64,000 bases of DNA, taken from positions 109,666,108 to 109,730,107 of the forward strand of contig NC_134081.1 in assembly GCF_000715075.1 (NCBI RefSeq). The letters run 5' to 3'. The notes under the pieces were generated by a model. It did not search any database, had not been told where the DNA came from, and saw nothing but the letters and a program-made list of their open reading frames with translations. The stretch comes from Nicotiana tabacum. Lineage: Eukaryota > Streptophyta > Magnoliopsida > Solanales > Solanaceae. Position numbers and translations under genes: made by a program. Position 1 is the stretch's first letter. Every line of letters begins with the position of its first letter. Positions 22,478-34,039 of the stretch are shown in pieces.

Positions 22478-24421
22478 TTATCGGAGACAGATGGAGAAAT
22501 TTTCTCCATAGCCCGATTGAAATGTGACTGAAATTTTCTCCATAGCCCGATTGAAATGTGACTCTTTGATAGTCCACAACTTTTCATCACTTGTATCTGA
22601 TGCTTTCAGTTTATCTTCAAGTGCAAGCATTGCAGCTTCATTCATCAAAGCTGATAGATCAGCTCCACTTAAATTATTACAACCATCATCTCTTCCAATT
22701 TTCATCAAATCGACACTAGCATCTATAGGTTTTCTCTTGGAAAGCGCTTTTAAAATTAGTCCACGCTCCTCTGGACTAGGTAGAGGGACATATAGTTTTT
22801 TCCCTAATCTTCCAGGTCGATGAATAGCAGGGTCCATAACTTCAGGCCTATTTGTAGCACCAATAACAGAAACACCCTTTCTCTCATCTGCACCATCTAG
22901 TTCTATTAGTAGCTGATTCAAAAGCCTTTCGACAACCCAACCTCCTTCTTTACCACACTTAGTTGTCAATGCATCCACTTCATCGAAGAACAGTATACAG
23001 GGGGCGCACGTTCTTGCACGAGTAAACAATGTCCGAATAGCTAACTCACTTTCACCAACATACTTGTTCAGAATTTCAGGACCCTTAATGTGTATAAAAT
23101 TTGCTCCAGCTTCATTAGCAACAGCCTTGGCGATTAACGTTTTACCACATCCTGGTGGACCATAAAGCAAAAATCCTGTGTCGTAATGCACTCCATAACC
23201 CGTATAATCTTCAGGACGCTTTATAGGATTAACAACGGAACGAACAAATTCATGCCTCAACAAATCAAGTCCTCCAACATCTTCCCACTTAACATTTGGT
23301 ATGGCGGAAAAACCTTCTCTTCTAGAAGAGGGTTGAACCAATTTAACTGCTTCCTCAAAATCAGCCATAGTAATGCTGAGTTTTGCCATCTCTTCAGGTG
23401 ACCACGGCTTTTTCCACCATTCTTCAGCCTCTTTCCCATCTACCAACACTTCACTTGTTAGCTCAACCTTCCTCAAGTCTATTATCCTCCTCATCGCCAA
23501 ATTACCCGCCTTGTTAGTTAGAGCAGCCAAGTCTGCTCCAACAAATCCTGGGGTCGACCTAGCTATCTTCATTAGATCAAACGCGCCCTCCACAGACAGA
23601 ATCTGTGCCCTCCCATTTTCATCTGGCATACCTAATGCGATTTCACGGTCAAATCGTCCAGGCCTCCTTAGTGCCGGGTCAATAGCATCAGGTCTATTCG
23701 TGGCTCCAATTACCAGCACATAACCAGCATTACCGCCATTAAATCCATCACCATCTTTTTCATCATCAGGTTTTACAAGCCTATGCGATTCATCCATGCA
23801 TGTCATCAGCTGCGTTACAATGCGCCGTTCCATTTCTCTCTGTAAATTCTCTCGTTTAGAAGCAATTGAATCAATTTCATCAATAAACACAATAGAAGGT
23901 GCTGTCCTGTATGCTTTCGAGAACATTTCCCTTATGTTTTCTTCTGATGCACCTGAAATTCCAGAGACCAATTCAGTAGCAGAAATTTTGTAAAATGGAA
24001 CACCAGTCTCGTTTGCAATTGCATGGGCCAGCTTTGTTTTTCCACAACCAGGTGGGCCATGAAAGAGTATTCCTGACATTGGTTTAACTCCTAGATGCTT
24101 AGTTAATTGTGGATGGTACAATGGAACAATTACCTCCATTTTTAATTCCTCTAATACAGCATCCATTCCTCCTAAATCCTTAAACCTCGGCCCATTATTC
24201 ACATCATTATCACTAATTGCATCAGTTAATGACGAAGGCTCCGATTCAAGGAGTGGCAATTGTTGCTCACTGCTGTCGATTATCTTCGGCTTTTTACTCG
24301 GAGGAGTTACTTCTTCTTCAGTGGGTTTGGGATTGGGATTAGGGTTTTGGAGTTGGAGAACAGGCTTTTCGCCGCCGCCGCCAAATCTTCGCCTTTTGTT
24401 CCCTGCCGACCGCCGACCCAT
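22478..24421 (-). CDS. CDC48C: CDC48C/NVL-type two-domain AAA ATPase, intronless, altered C-terminus
   Basis: A single 647-residue frame. AAA domain D1 has Walker A GPPGCGKT (122-129), Walker B IVFIDE (177-182) and [19 protein letters not shown]. Domain D2 has Walker A GPPGCGKT (421-428), Walker B ILFFDE (476-481) and [14 protein letters not shown] and CDC48C proteins act in the nucleus or nucleolus in ribosome assembly. The N-terminus before D1 is only about 75 residues, rich in basic residues; I recall the Arabidopsis protein as about 820 residues with a longer N-domain. D1 appears to lack about seven residues after AQILSV (position 277). The last 16 residues come from a frameshift caused by a 34-bp tandem duplication (22496-22563). 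It may be a diverged paralogue or retrocopy. Catalytic motifs are intact, so it could still be expressed. Confidence 0.82.
   Translation of the reverse strand: MGRRSAGNKRRRFGGGGEKPVLQLQNPNPNPKPTEEEVTPPSKKPKIIDSSEQQLPLLESEPSSLTDAISDNDVNNGPRFKDLGGMDAVLEELKMEVIVPLYHPQLTKHLGVKPMSGILFHGPPGCGKTKLAHAIANETGVPFYKISATELVSGISGASEENIREMFSKAYRTAPSIVFIDEIDSIASKRENLQREMERRIVTQLMTCMDESHRLVKPDDEKDGDGFNGGNAGYVLVIGATNRPDAIDPALRRPGRFDREIALGMPDENGRAQILSVEGAFDLMKIARSTPGFVGADLAALTNKAGNLAMRRIIDLRKVELTSEVLVDGKEAEEWWKKPWSPEEMAKLSITMADFEEAVKLVQPSSRREGFSAIPNVKWEDVGGLDLLRHEFVRSVVNPIKRPEDYTGYGVHYDTGFLLYGPPGCGKTLIAKAVANEAGANFIHIKGPEILNKYVGESELAIRTLFTRARTCAPCILFFDEVDALTTKCGKEGGWVVERLLNQLLIELDGADERKGVSVIGATNRPEVMDPAIHRPGRLGKKLYVPLPSPEERGLILKALSKRKPIDASVDLMKIGRDDGCNNLSGADLSALMNEAAMLALEDKLKASDTSDEKLWTIKESHFNRAMEKISVTFQSGYGENFSICLR
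22496..22563. repeat. Perfect 34-bp tandem duplication inside the CDC48C-like frame
   Basis: The sequence at 22496-22529 is repeated exactly at 22530-22563. Because 34 is not a multiple of three, the downstream frame is shifted and the protein ends at 22478 instead of at the stop that lies at 22438-22440 in the other frame. Confidence 0.95.
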
Positions 24422-25852
24422 ACTGCTCTGTCAAAGTGATTCCATTTTTGTTAACGATTGGATTAATAAAGGATTAAAGGGTGGAAGTAATTTTCGCCTA
24501 ATTAAGGTTGAAGGGAGAAATAATTTCGCCTGTTATAAATAAATAATGGAGTTATTTATTATAAGCCATACTAATTAAAAGTAAATTTTATATTTTGAAA
24601 ATTCGAGCGATAAATAGAGGAGTAATTCATTTTGGAGTAACGGGAAAATCTTATTCATTAAAAAAGTGAAGAGGGTACCTGCTTGTTTTTAGACCTAAAA
24701 CGTGTGTATGGATTAAGTGGAATTTACTATTTTAGATATTTCATAATAGAGCAGAGGTTCATCTATTTTGTGTAAATAGAAAGGTCTAAATAAAGTTCAA
24801 AGTATTTTTAATCCCCCTATCAACTCTAAGACATCCTCAATAGCATATCGTTCTTCCCCACAAACAGATAGAAAGGGTATTATGACCTCCACCAAACCTT
24901 GATCAGCATTTTACTACTTAAGCAAGAAACTCATCCTGTTTTTTTTTTTTGTTTGAATCACGTTATACACGTGAAATACACACATTTTTTTCACCTCAAT
25001 CGTATCAACGACACACAAGCTCGGTCTAACGCGTTAAAGAATTTGTTTTGATCAAGTAGGAGGACCGGGATATCATCAAAAGGTTCAACTACGAGTTTCA
25101 ATTAGGCTATTTTGCATATCAGAATTACATATTGTTGTATAGGTTGATTTCACCCCATGATGTAAAAGAAACACATGCAATGTCAGTGCATAAAAATTAT
25201 GAATGATTATAAGCGTTTAATTAATGCAGAAATCTATACGTGCAAAACTGCAGAAAGCTAGCAAAGGGACAAGGGTCATAGTTGAAACAAGTACAAAATA
25301 AGTCTCAGCTTGTTGCTTCATTTACGGCTAAATAGGCGTATGGTATGCATGAGAAAAGGTCAAGAAATCATATAATACATCAAGAAATCTTGAACTAGTT
25401 TCAGTCAAAATTGAGACTTTCTATTTTTCTGGTCAACTCGCAAGTCACAAAGATTCTATGTATGTTGCTAATTTGTTTATGTGCCTAATTTCCTGACGTA
25501 TACATCTAATCCAAGTAAACACGTACAAAACTGATTTCCGAATTCCGAAAGAAAAAAAGCTTCCCCCAAATTATGTCTGGCTCAAAATTCTCTTCGATTA
25601 TTGAACTCCAATGCTCAGAAAGCAAACGAGTCTGCCTTGAAAAAACTCAAAAACTGCTAGCATCTTGTTAGGCTTCGTATTAGACTTCCTTATGCTCAAG
25701 ATCTTTCTTCTCAGGAGCAATGAGTCACCAAAAAAGACAACAGGATTGGCTTCTTAAAATTCAAAATTTCGTGATTGCGCGATTGGACAGGCAATTGGGA
25801 GAACCATCAAATGGTGGTAGTAATGCTGATTTGTCTCGATAATGTATTGCAA
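24422..25852. other. Gene-free stretch between the ATPase and the first DUF604 gene
   Basis: It should contain the minus-strand promoter of the CDC48C-like gene on its left side and the 3' untranslated region of the DUF604 gene on its right. A poly-T run is at about 24939-24950. No transposon or RNA gene was recognised. Confidence 0.45.
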
Positions 25853-27519
25853 CTAATGGTGCATGTAAATTAGTTCATCTTCCTTGCATTCTCTTATCCC
25901 TATTTCCATGACGTTACCCGATGTAGAATGTAATACATCACAGCAATGCCTTCTTGGAGCTAGCAACTGCATATGACATTAGACCAAAAGTTTCAAAAAT
26001 TAGACAATAAGGAAATTTTAGAATGCACAGAATTTACAGAAAGAACAGTACTAATAAGCTCAAGAAAGGCACCTGTTGTTTGTCGAGGACTAACTTGCTC
26101 GATAACACTCTGATTTCTTCTAGTCTTCTAGGCGAAGTCATGTCAAATTTGCATTCCTCAGATGTCTTCTTTTTGTAAGTAGTCTCAGTTCCATTGCTTC
26201 CAGAAGACACTTTGTCCAAGAAATAAACAAGCTGCCTTCTGCACAGATCAAATTCATATTTCCTCGTATCGAAGTCATATAATCCACCTAAATGACTCCT
26301 TTTCCAGGGAGCATAGCTCTCTTGCACGCACTGAACATCTGACAAAAGCACATTCCTATCAAACACTTGAACAGCATATCCCCAAGACACTGAAACTGTC
26401 CAAGAAAACCAATGATCATAGCATACTGTTTGCTGTAAAATCCGATGTGGATCGAAGCTTGCTGCCTTGTACAAATGCTCCACAGCCTTTACTGTTGTCA
26501 TATTCGGAAATATAGGATCAATTGCCTCCATATGATGCATAGATACCAATGGCCTAATGGGATGTGCAGCCAACATTCCAAACACATTTCCATGAAAATC
26601 CATCTAGCATTTCAATTTCACACAAACAGAACAAAAAAGTCAGAAATGCAAAATTCTCAATAGCCTAAAAGTAGTTTATAAGAAATTCAGAGGTAAGTGA
26701 AAATGGCACCTGATGAAAACCGGGCTCACGTGTTAAGCTAACACCAAGCTCTGCTAAACAGGCATGAACTCTACCATCACTTCCATATAAGTGGGGATAT
26801 CTTGCAATGCATGAATCAAAGACTTTGGCTAAAGCTTTTGCCAAAGGATAACTTATAGCAAAACCAGCTCCACCAAAAGCCATAACATAAGAGAAAAACT
26901 TGTTCTGCATAAAGCTTTCTGAATTTGTTCCAATATAGTACCAAAGTCCATGATCATATTTAGAAAGTGTCTTCACCAAATTTTCAGGGAAGAAAATAGT
27001 GTCATCATCTCCAAACACAAACCATCTTACATTAGAATGATTAAGTGCCACCGTCTCTGAGACCACACGTGCCACGCGAATTGCTGAAGGTGTCCCACCT
27101 CTATGCGTATATCTAAACCGAGAAGTATCCTCAGAAATGCAAATGGGAGGCAGAGACTCATTATATGTTCGATTTGATGAAAAAGGTGGCATCTTTTCAA
27201 GAAACACACATCCCCTCATTATATGGGGTTCCCACCAGAGCTTAACATATTCCTTTCTTTTGGACCAAGATTGCTCATTGGATGCAATTCCAAAAACAAT
27301 ATGATCAAGATTAGTTTGAGATGATAATTCATCATCCTGTAATGAAACTGAGGTATGGAAATGCTTGTTGTTGTTAGGAGCAAGAAAGATGGTACAAACA
27401 AGATAAATCATGCAACCAAAACAGGATATTATTATGAGATTTTTGAAAGGGTTGGTGGAATGTTGTGTCTTGTTGGGAACCTGAAAAAACTGCATTTCTG
27501 AGGATGGAATGAAAGACAA
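25853..27519 (-). CDS. DUF604 fringe-like glycosyltransferase, copy A
   Basis: Three exons, 26710-27519, 26073-26603 and 25853-25966, all phase 0 with GT-AG introns, encode 484 residues. This is a type II membrane protein: a short cytosolic N-terminus, a transmembrane segment at about 28-47, then a lumenal domain. The metal-binding DxD-type motif is DDD at 171-173 (WFVFGDDDTIFF). Family blocks SAIRVARVV, MAFGGAGFA, RYPHLYGSD, LTREPGFHQ and ILQQTVCYD are clear, and the last exon gives LLAPRRHCCD and EIGIRECKEDELIYMHH. Plant DUF604 proteins resemble fringe beta-1,3-glycosyltransferases and are expected in the Golgi; the substrate is unknown. A tandem paralogue lies about 3 kb away on the same strand. 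Confidence 0.88.
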
Positions 27520-30339
27520 TGGAACAAGGGGTTTAAAGGAATTTACTGTAATTGATAGAAGCTATCACCCCTTTAGACCCGGAGTCCTTAGCCCAAGAAA
27601 AGCAGGAGAAATTTGACAATCTTATTGCCCTGGAAAATCGGTTACATCTTCACATGTGTTTATTAATTACAACAAAAGAGTACTTGGAATTAAGACACTG
27701 ATGAATATATTAGGTTACTTTTGGGAAAGTTAGGTTACTTTGAATATGTAACGCCATATTTCTTTATCTATCTTTTGAGGAACTCCAATCAGAGGTGTCC
27801 ATTTGGTGGAACTGAGTCAACAATGTGATGTGAAAATTGACTGAAAATGAAGAAAAAAGAAGGCGTTTTTGCACATTAAAGAGAAAAGCAATTAATAAAA
27901 GTCAATGTATGAAATGAATATGTGACGTGTGTTACTTAAGGATTGTGATATTAAGGGTTCGGTTGCCGAATTTGGAGACCTTCTCTCTTTGGAAGCAGAA
28001 GTTTACCAACCCCACATAGTATTACTAATAATAACATTTAAAAACAAATTTGCCTCAATTTTCGGACCAAGTAAAGTGAAAGACAATCAGCTTGATCAGC
28101 TTATTCAACGTGTGATTCACAATTAAGTCTGCTTCTTTTAGATATCACATTTACTGATTGTAAGAATTAGACCTACAGTTAAGGATTCAATAAAACTTGA
28201 TATCCACAGTAATTTCTTATTGAACATTAAATGATACATGATACAAGCTCCAGCTGAAGTTATTATTTATACAACTCATCTTTCCCCAGTTACAAATGCC
28301 TAAAATCAAATCATAGTTCCTATAAGAATAGAACAACTTCAATCTGCTGGAATTGACAGGCGACCAAGGTGTCTGAGGAGTGATTAGTACTCATTCCAGA
28401 AGAGATGCAAGACACATTACCCCCTCATACTAGGGTGCCTTGATATTAGAAGAGGTAGAGTAACAATCGCAAAAATCTGCAATGACAAGGAGAAGGAAAT
28501 GATGTTCACTATTCCAAACCATGAGTAAGAGAACAAGCTTAACTCTACAATCCTTTCAGTCTCAAAGGAAATGAAAAACTTGTTGCAAGAAACTTAAAAT
28601 CTTGGCTGTGATAAGATCAAACTGCTGCAAATTAATCCATTCAATACTTGGACAAATGCCGAAAAGGAAGAGCCAGAAGGACAAGAAATTTAGGAACGCG
28701 TAGTTCTGCAGTTTTCCTTTAACAATGCATACACCATTCAGGACTTCTCTGATATGCCCCCCAGCTAATTTCCAGCGTATCAATTTAGCAATCTGACTCA
28801 AACAATTGTAAATATCACTAGTAAGGACCCTTTACTTTACATTTCAATGCAAACTACAAAATCTCTATTGACATTTTAGTGACACTCTCTACCAACTATT
28901 TAATTAACAGAATTTCAAACCATATGAAAAAAGTTATAAAGCATTCAATTAGCAAAATACTAATTAAAAAAAGATGAGCTTTAACAGATAAGACAGCGAA
29001 GTGCCGACAAAACACTGCTAGCCAGCAAAATACATGAATAATTGAAAATTAAATCAGTTGTTCTACGCATTTTAATTTCAAATCTCCCTTTTTTTAGTGC
29101 GCATATATGTTTTCTGACATTACAGCTTACCCAGAGATTTTTTTTATTTTTATCAGTGACATTACAACAATATGATTCTGATTTCACAAACAGAATGCCA
29201 ACAAAATCATTTACACACCAGTTCCCACTATTCTTCATCCATGTTACACTGACTAGGGATGTGTCAGCTATAGGTTATTCAGGAGTAAGTGTGAGATTGG
29301 CATACACTCAAAAAATTAGTGTTTCTCGGGGTAAGTGGACATGGCTAAGAAGTAGTATTTAGTGAAATATGTCCAAATGGAGCGTAATGGATGTAGAAGA
29401 TTCACATAGCCAAAATAGCCGATCACAACAGGTTTTGAAATTAAGGAATAGTTGTCGTTGTACTTCATAAGTAAAAGGTCGAGAAACTGCCTTGAGTTTC
29501 TTAGTCCAAGGGGAATGATCATCTTTGAATATCAGCAAATTAATTAATTACTTATTATTATTTTGCATAATTACCTTATGTTATATACATGTTAATGCGG
29601 TATGGATTTAAAAGTCACATGCAGTTATGACAGTATGTTTCACCATTAAGTATGCCGTGACCATTTTACTTATATAGGTATTACAATATTTTTCCTTCCT
29701 CATATTTCCTTCTACCAAATTTATTTGTAGGGGTTGGAATAATATTTGAACTACTCGCGAACACAACTGATCTCACTTAGGACACGTGCAGGGATAGGGG
29801 AGGTACAGTTAGTTCAAAGGTTCCATAAAGCTATAATCTCAAATTGTTGCACAAAATGATGATGCTGACATCATGAAGATTGTTAAGGCAAGAAGCAGAA
29901 CATTCTAGGACCAAACATCACAGTGATAGGCAAAGCCATTTTGGTTTATAAACAGATTCACCAAGCTGTTACACCTTAAATTGAAAGAAAGGAAATGATT
30001 CAGTCATAAACAAATGACAGAAATAGACACAACAACAACTAACAAGTCATCAGAAAAGGCAAAAATATTGTCATAACTAGAGACATAGGACCTTATATGA
30101 TTCAGAAATTAGAGATCAGAAATCAGAATAACATTGGGAGAAATAGTCTTCAGTTAATCAAATGAACGCAATAATGGGTGGAAAAGACAAGGCAGATGAT
30201 GTCTTTGTAAAAAGAAATTGTACCTTATAAAATGAGAAATCGGACGAGAGAGTTCCTGTCAAGAGACTGCATGATCCCTGCTCGTCCGTCCAGCCATGGA
30301 TTGACAGGTCATTCGTCTAGAGCAATTTCGAGGATCTTT
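27520..30339. other. Gap between the two DUF604 paralogues
   Basis: The first part should hold the promoter of copy A and the last part the 3' region of copy B. Open frames at 28562-28801, 28981-29238 and 29042-29362 are short and resemble nothing I know. No repeat was recognised. Confidence 0.4.
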
Positions 30340-33092
30340 CTAAGTCTGCATTGAGATCAACTCGCCATGCCCACATTGTCTAATACCAATTATCATCGTC
30401 TCATTGATAGGTGATGAAATGTCACAGCATGGTCGACGAAGTGGCTTCAACTGATTCAGGAAACTTACAAGTTCAGCAGAGGAAGCGCAAAGTAATTATA
30501 CACCACAAAGGAAGGAACAGCAACAACAACAAAACAATAGAAACAAATTTCAGGGTCTACATGCAAGCAGAGAACCTGTTCAGCATCAAAAGCTAGCTTC
30601 TGCGAGAAGACTCTTATCTTTACCAATTTTTTTGACAGATTACTTCTTACGCAGTTCCCAAGATCATGTCTTATATATTCAGTCCATATGCCATCTCTAC
30701 TAGAAAGAACATTTTGCAAGAAGAAGACCGCAGGTCTTTTGCATGGATCACTGGGGAAGACTCTAGTGTTAAACATATATTTTGCAGCAACATTTTTACC
30801 CCTTTTCCATGGTCTAAATGTTGGCTGTCGTGAGAGGAGATCTGGAAGAAGTTCATTCCCTTCAAACACCTGAACTGCGTAACCCCATGCAACTGAAACT
30901 GTCAGTAAGTTGGACTTGTCGTAGCACACTGTTTGTTGCAAAATCCTAGCAGGATCAGCATGGACAGCTTGGAAAAGATGCTCCGTGGCTGCAATCCTGG
31001 TCATGCCAGGGAAAAGTGGCTCCACAGCGTCCAAGTGATGAAGTGATAACAGAGGTGATAATGGATGTGCAGAAAGGATACCAAATAAATCTCCTCGAAC
31101 ATCAACCTATTAATGAAAGCAACTTCAACTTAAAATACAAAAACTAAAATCAGGAACATTGTAGGTGGCTTATATACTCTCATGTGCACCCTCAAAAAGG
31201 CTGGTCCATATAACTTCCATAAGGAAAGAAACATATTTTGCGGTTAGGTTTAGTCATAAGCTCACAAAAAGGGAGCATACCAAAAACACAAAAATTTAAA
31301 CAACATAAATTCCGTATTTGTATCAAATCAAGCCTCACTTGAACTGCCATTGCTATTAAATTTGCCAACTTGGTCAGGGCGGTGCACAATTTCTTTGCTA
31401 AAGGGGTTGTTAAGCCCTAAAGTTTGAATTCAAATTTAATTGAAGAAAAAGAAAAGAGAACAAATTTAACACTTTGAAAAACATGCTAAACAGAGTGTCC
31501 ATAGTTTGATGTGCACCATCAAAAGGCCATCTGCTTAACTTCCATAAGCCAAGAAACAAACTTTGAGGCTGCACAAGGCTAGACTCATAAGCTTGCAAAA
31601 TGGCTGCACACGAAAAACATATACATATAACAGAGAACCTAAAACGCTATTTCTATGGGAGCAAGCCTTACTTCAACTATCATTGCAAATGCAGAAGTAC
31701 AACTTTATTGAAGGAAAATAAGAGAAAAAATTTATTTGAAAACATGCTAAACTGAGTGTACATAATTTCAATGGGCTGCCAATCAAATCAACCAAAAGAT
31801 ATCAAAATATCAAATATTTCCTTGTGATACTATGATAACACATACATCAACTTGACAAAAAGGATTTATTCACAAATCATTTAACTATTTAACATCGCAC
31901 TAACACGCTTTATAAATTCCCTCATGCTTTTACCAAATTAGGAATACATACATCTAATAAATGAATCTTAAGATCATCCCATAAGTCCATCTCATTAAAG
32001 CCAGCTCCAAAATTCCATCTTGGTCTATTTTAAACTTTGTACCTCAAGTTTTATTAATGAAATATAAACCACCACCACCACCAACAACATACCCAGTATA
32101 ATTACACAAGTGGGGTCTGGGGAGGGTAGTGTGTATGCACACCTTAAACCCTATCCTGTGAAGGTAGAGCGATTGTTTCTGAAGACCCATGGGCTCAAGG
32201 ACAAATGAAACGAAGCAGTAGCTAATGAAAAATAAACCCCAGAAACAAAATTGAGTAATAAAAGTTATAAAGAATTAACCTGATGGAATCCAGGTTCATG
32301 GGTCAAATGTACTCCAAGCTCAGCTAAGCAAGAAAAAACCCTAGAATCACTTCCATACAAATGAGGATACCTCATCAAACAAGAATCTAAAACTCCAGCT
32401 AAAACCTTAGCCAATGGAGCACTAAGAGCAAACCCACCACCCCCAAATGCCATATCAAAAGAATACTTCTCATTCTGCTCATAGCTTTCCGAATTATACC
32501 CAACATAATACCACTTCTCATAATCATACTTAGACAAAACACTAACCAAATTCTCCGTGAAGAAAACAGTATCATCATCACCAAAAATAAACCAACGGGT
32601 GTTCGAAAAGTTTACATTTTTAGCTAAGTCAAAAGTATCTTTAACAATACGAGCAATCCGAATTGCTGAACGGCGACCAGAAGGGAAAGAATAAGGAAAA
32701 TTCGAAGTATCAGAGGAAACAAGAATTGGAGGTGAAGAAACAGAAGGAGTACTGGAAATTGGGGTGTCAAGGAAAATTACAGCGTTTGTTGAATTGGGTT
32801 TGTACCAAAGGTTAATATAAGGAAGACGGAGAGAGAAAGAAGAAGAAGCAGCGGCTATAGAGAAAAAGAGATGTGAAAGAGAGAGATTAGTGGAGGGTGG
32901 TGGGGTGGTGGGGGTATAGTCGGGGTTAGGGATGAAGGTGGTTTTAGGGGTGTGGAGATGGTGAAGAAGGAAGATTAAGTAGAAAATGATGAGTGTGGAG
33001 AAGAGTAAGAGAAGATCTTTGAGGCGGTTTTGGCTATGGAGAAATCTTGGAACCATGGGCATGTTTTCTACAGAGTTTGAACAACTGACCAT
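30340..33092 (-). CDS. DUF604 fringe-like glycosyltransferase, copy B
   Basis: Three phase-0 exons, 32280-33092, 30576-31106 and 30340-30450, encode 484 residues. Exon 2 is exactly 531 nt in both paralogues. Transmembrane segment at about 26-45, then a Pro/Ser-rich stem (about 55-75). DDD at 172-174 (WFIFGDDDTVFF), MAFGGGGFA, RYPHLYGSD and LTHEPGFHQ match copy A. The last exon reads LKPLRRPCCD...IIGIRQCGHGELISMQT. It differs from copy A mainly in the stem and the C-terminal charge pattern (QCGHGEL against ECKEDEL). Intron 1 (1,173 nt) holds an Au-like SINE and an internal tandem repeat. Probably a Golgi glycosyltransferase of unknown substrate, from an old local duplication. Confidence 0.87.
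31180..31770. repeat. Imperfect tandem repeat in intron 1 of DUF604 copy B
   Basis: Similar sequence occurs at about 31180-31360 and 31508-31690 (shared TGTGCACC, AACTTCCATAAG, GAAACA, CTCATAAGCT and CAAGCC.TACTT). A linking phrase AAACATGCTAAAC recurs at about 31480 and 31740. That gives about two and a half copies with a period near 260-330 bp. Confidence 0.65.
32068..32206 (-). mobile_element. Au-like SINE in intron 1 of DUF604 copy B
   Basis: On the minus strand it ends in ACTGGGTATGTTGTTGG plus a GGT repeat, preceded by the CCCTCCCCAGACCCC phrase of Au SINEs. It is more diverged than a young copy would be. It lies in the same orientation as the host gene. Confidence 0.75.
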
Positions 33093-33328
33093 GGAATTAG
33101 ATAGTGATTTAGGGACTAAACTGTGTAACTGTGTTAATGACTAGATCTCAGATTTTTGTTTCTGTTTTTGGTTCTTGTTTTGATCGGCTGTGTTTCTCGT
33201 ACATTGTTAAGAATGGTGAGGACTGAAAGTTGACCAAATAATGTCACGTGAAACTTTGTCACCTAAAACTTTTTTCTGTTTCTTTTGGTTTAACTATTGG
33301 GATTTATTGTAAAACTTCATACTCACTC
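33093..33328. other. Upstream region of DUF604 copy B
   Basis: This short gene-free interval lies between the start codon at 33092 (minus strand) and a MITE. It presumably holds the promoter of DUF604 copy B; no clear element was picked out. Confidence 0.35.
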
Positions 33329-33530
33329 CGTGAACTCATTTGACGGGCAAAGAGTTTAAGAAAAGAGAGAAAACTTTTGACCTTCTGGTGTAAAATGAGG
33401 CACATATATTTTGTGTAGCTATAAATCATTGCATAAAAGTAAATTGTTTTCAAATAAGGAAAGAGGTTATTCTTTTTTGCACGGACTAAAAAGGAAATAA
33501 GTTCACATAAATTGAAACGGAGAGAGTATA
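33329..33530. mobile_element. Stowaway-type MITE
   Basis: The left end reads TACTCACTCCGTGAACTC. The right end, read in reverse complement, gives TACTCTCTCCGTTTCAATTT followed by the GTGAAC and TTTCCTTTTTAGTC phrases of plant Stowaway termini. The termini are inverted and the element is flanked by TA, as expected. It abuts the copia LTR. Confidence 0.65.
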
Positions 33531-33820
33531 TGTTATGAAATATAACTCAAAGTAACGATATAAAATAAGAAAAAACAAGCTAAAAGATATAGAGAAAGTA
33601 ACGATATAAAACAAGAAAAAACAAGCTAAGGGATATAGAGAAAAAGAGATGAAAGATTCTTATTTCTTCTTCAATTGTGTGTATTCTCCTATCTATTAAA
33701 CGACATTTATATAGGCATAAAAAGTGAAGAAAAATATATTATTAAATATGTCATTAAGTATTTGAGAAGATCATGGAGGAAAAGTAGACATCCACCATAA
33801 TTTGATTTTTCTTATAATAC
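33531..33820 (-). repeat. Copia 3' LTR
   Basis: Starts TGTTATGAAATATA and ends CTTATAATA. It is closely similar to 63356-63630. A segment of about 50 bp near the start is tandemly duplicated (33545-33595 and 33597-33650). A polypurine tract follows at 33821-33832 (minus strand TCCAAGGGGGAG). Confidence 0.85.
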
Positions 33821-34039
33821 TCCCCCTTGGATATCCATAGATAATATGCCTCGTTAAAACCTTATTAGGAAAAAACCCAATTGAAAAAAATCTTAGTGAA
33901 GGAAAAAGAGTACACATGTTTAGAAACACGCCTTTTGGTTGCCTCGTTAAAAACCTTACAAGAAAAACTTAGTGGGACAAAGTCTTGTAAGGGAAAAAGA
34001 GTACAACGCGTATTAACTCCCCCTAATGAGAGCATCAAT

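Noticed and set aside
22524..23993. Several plus-strand frames opposite the CDC48C-like ATPase
   Set aside because: All lie antisense to a frame with complete AAA motifs and have no motif of their own.
28562..28801. 79-codon minus-strand frame between the DUF604 genes
   Set aside because: Short and isolated, with no splice partners and no recognisable family. It could be a transcript fragment but cannot be supported.
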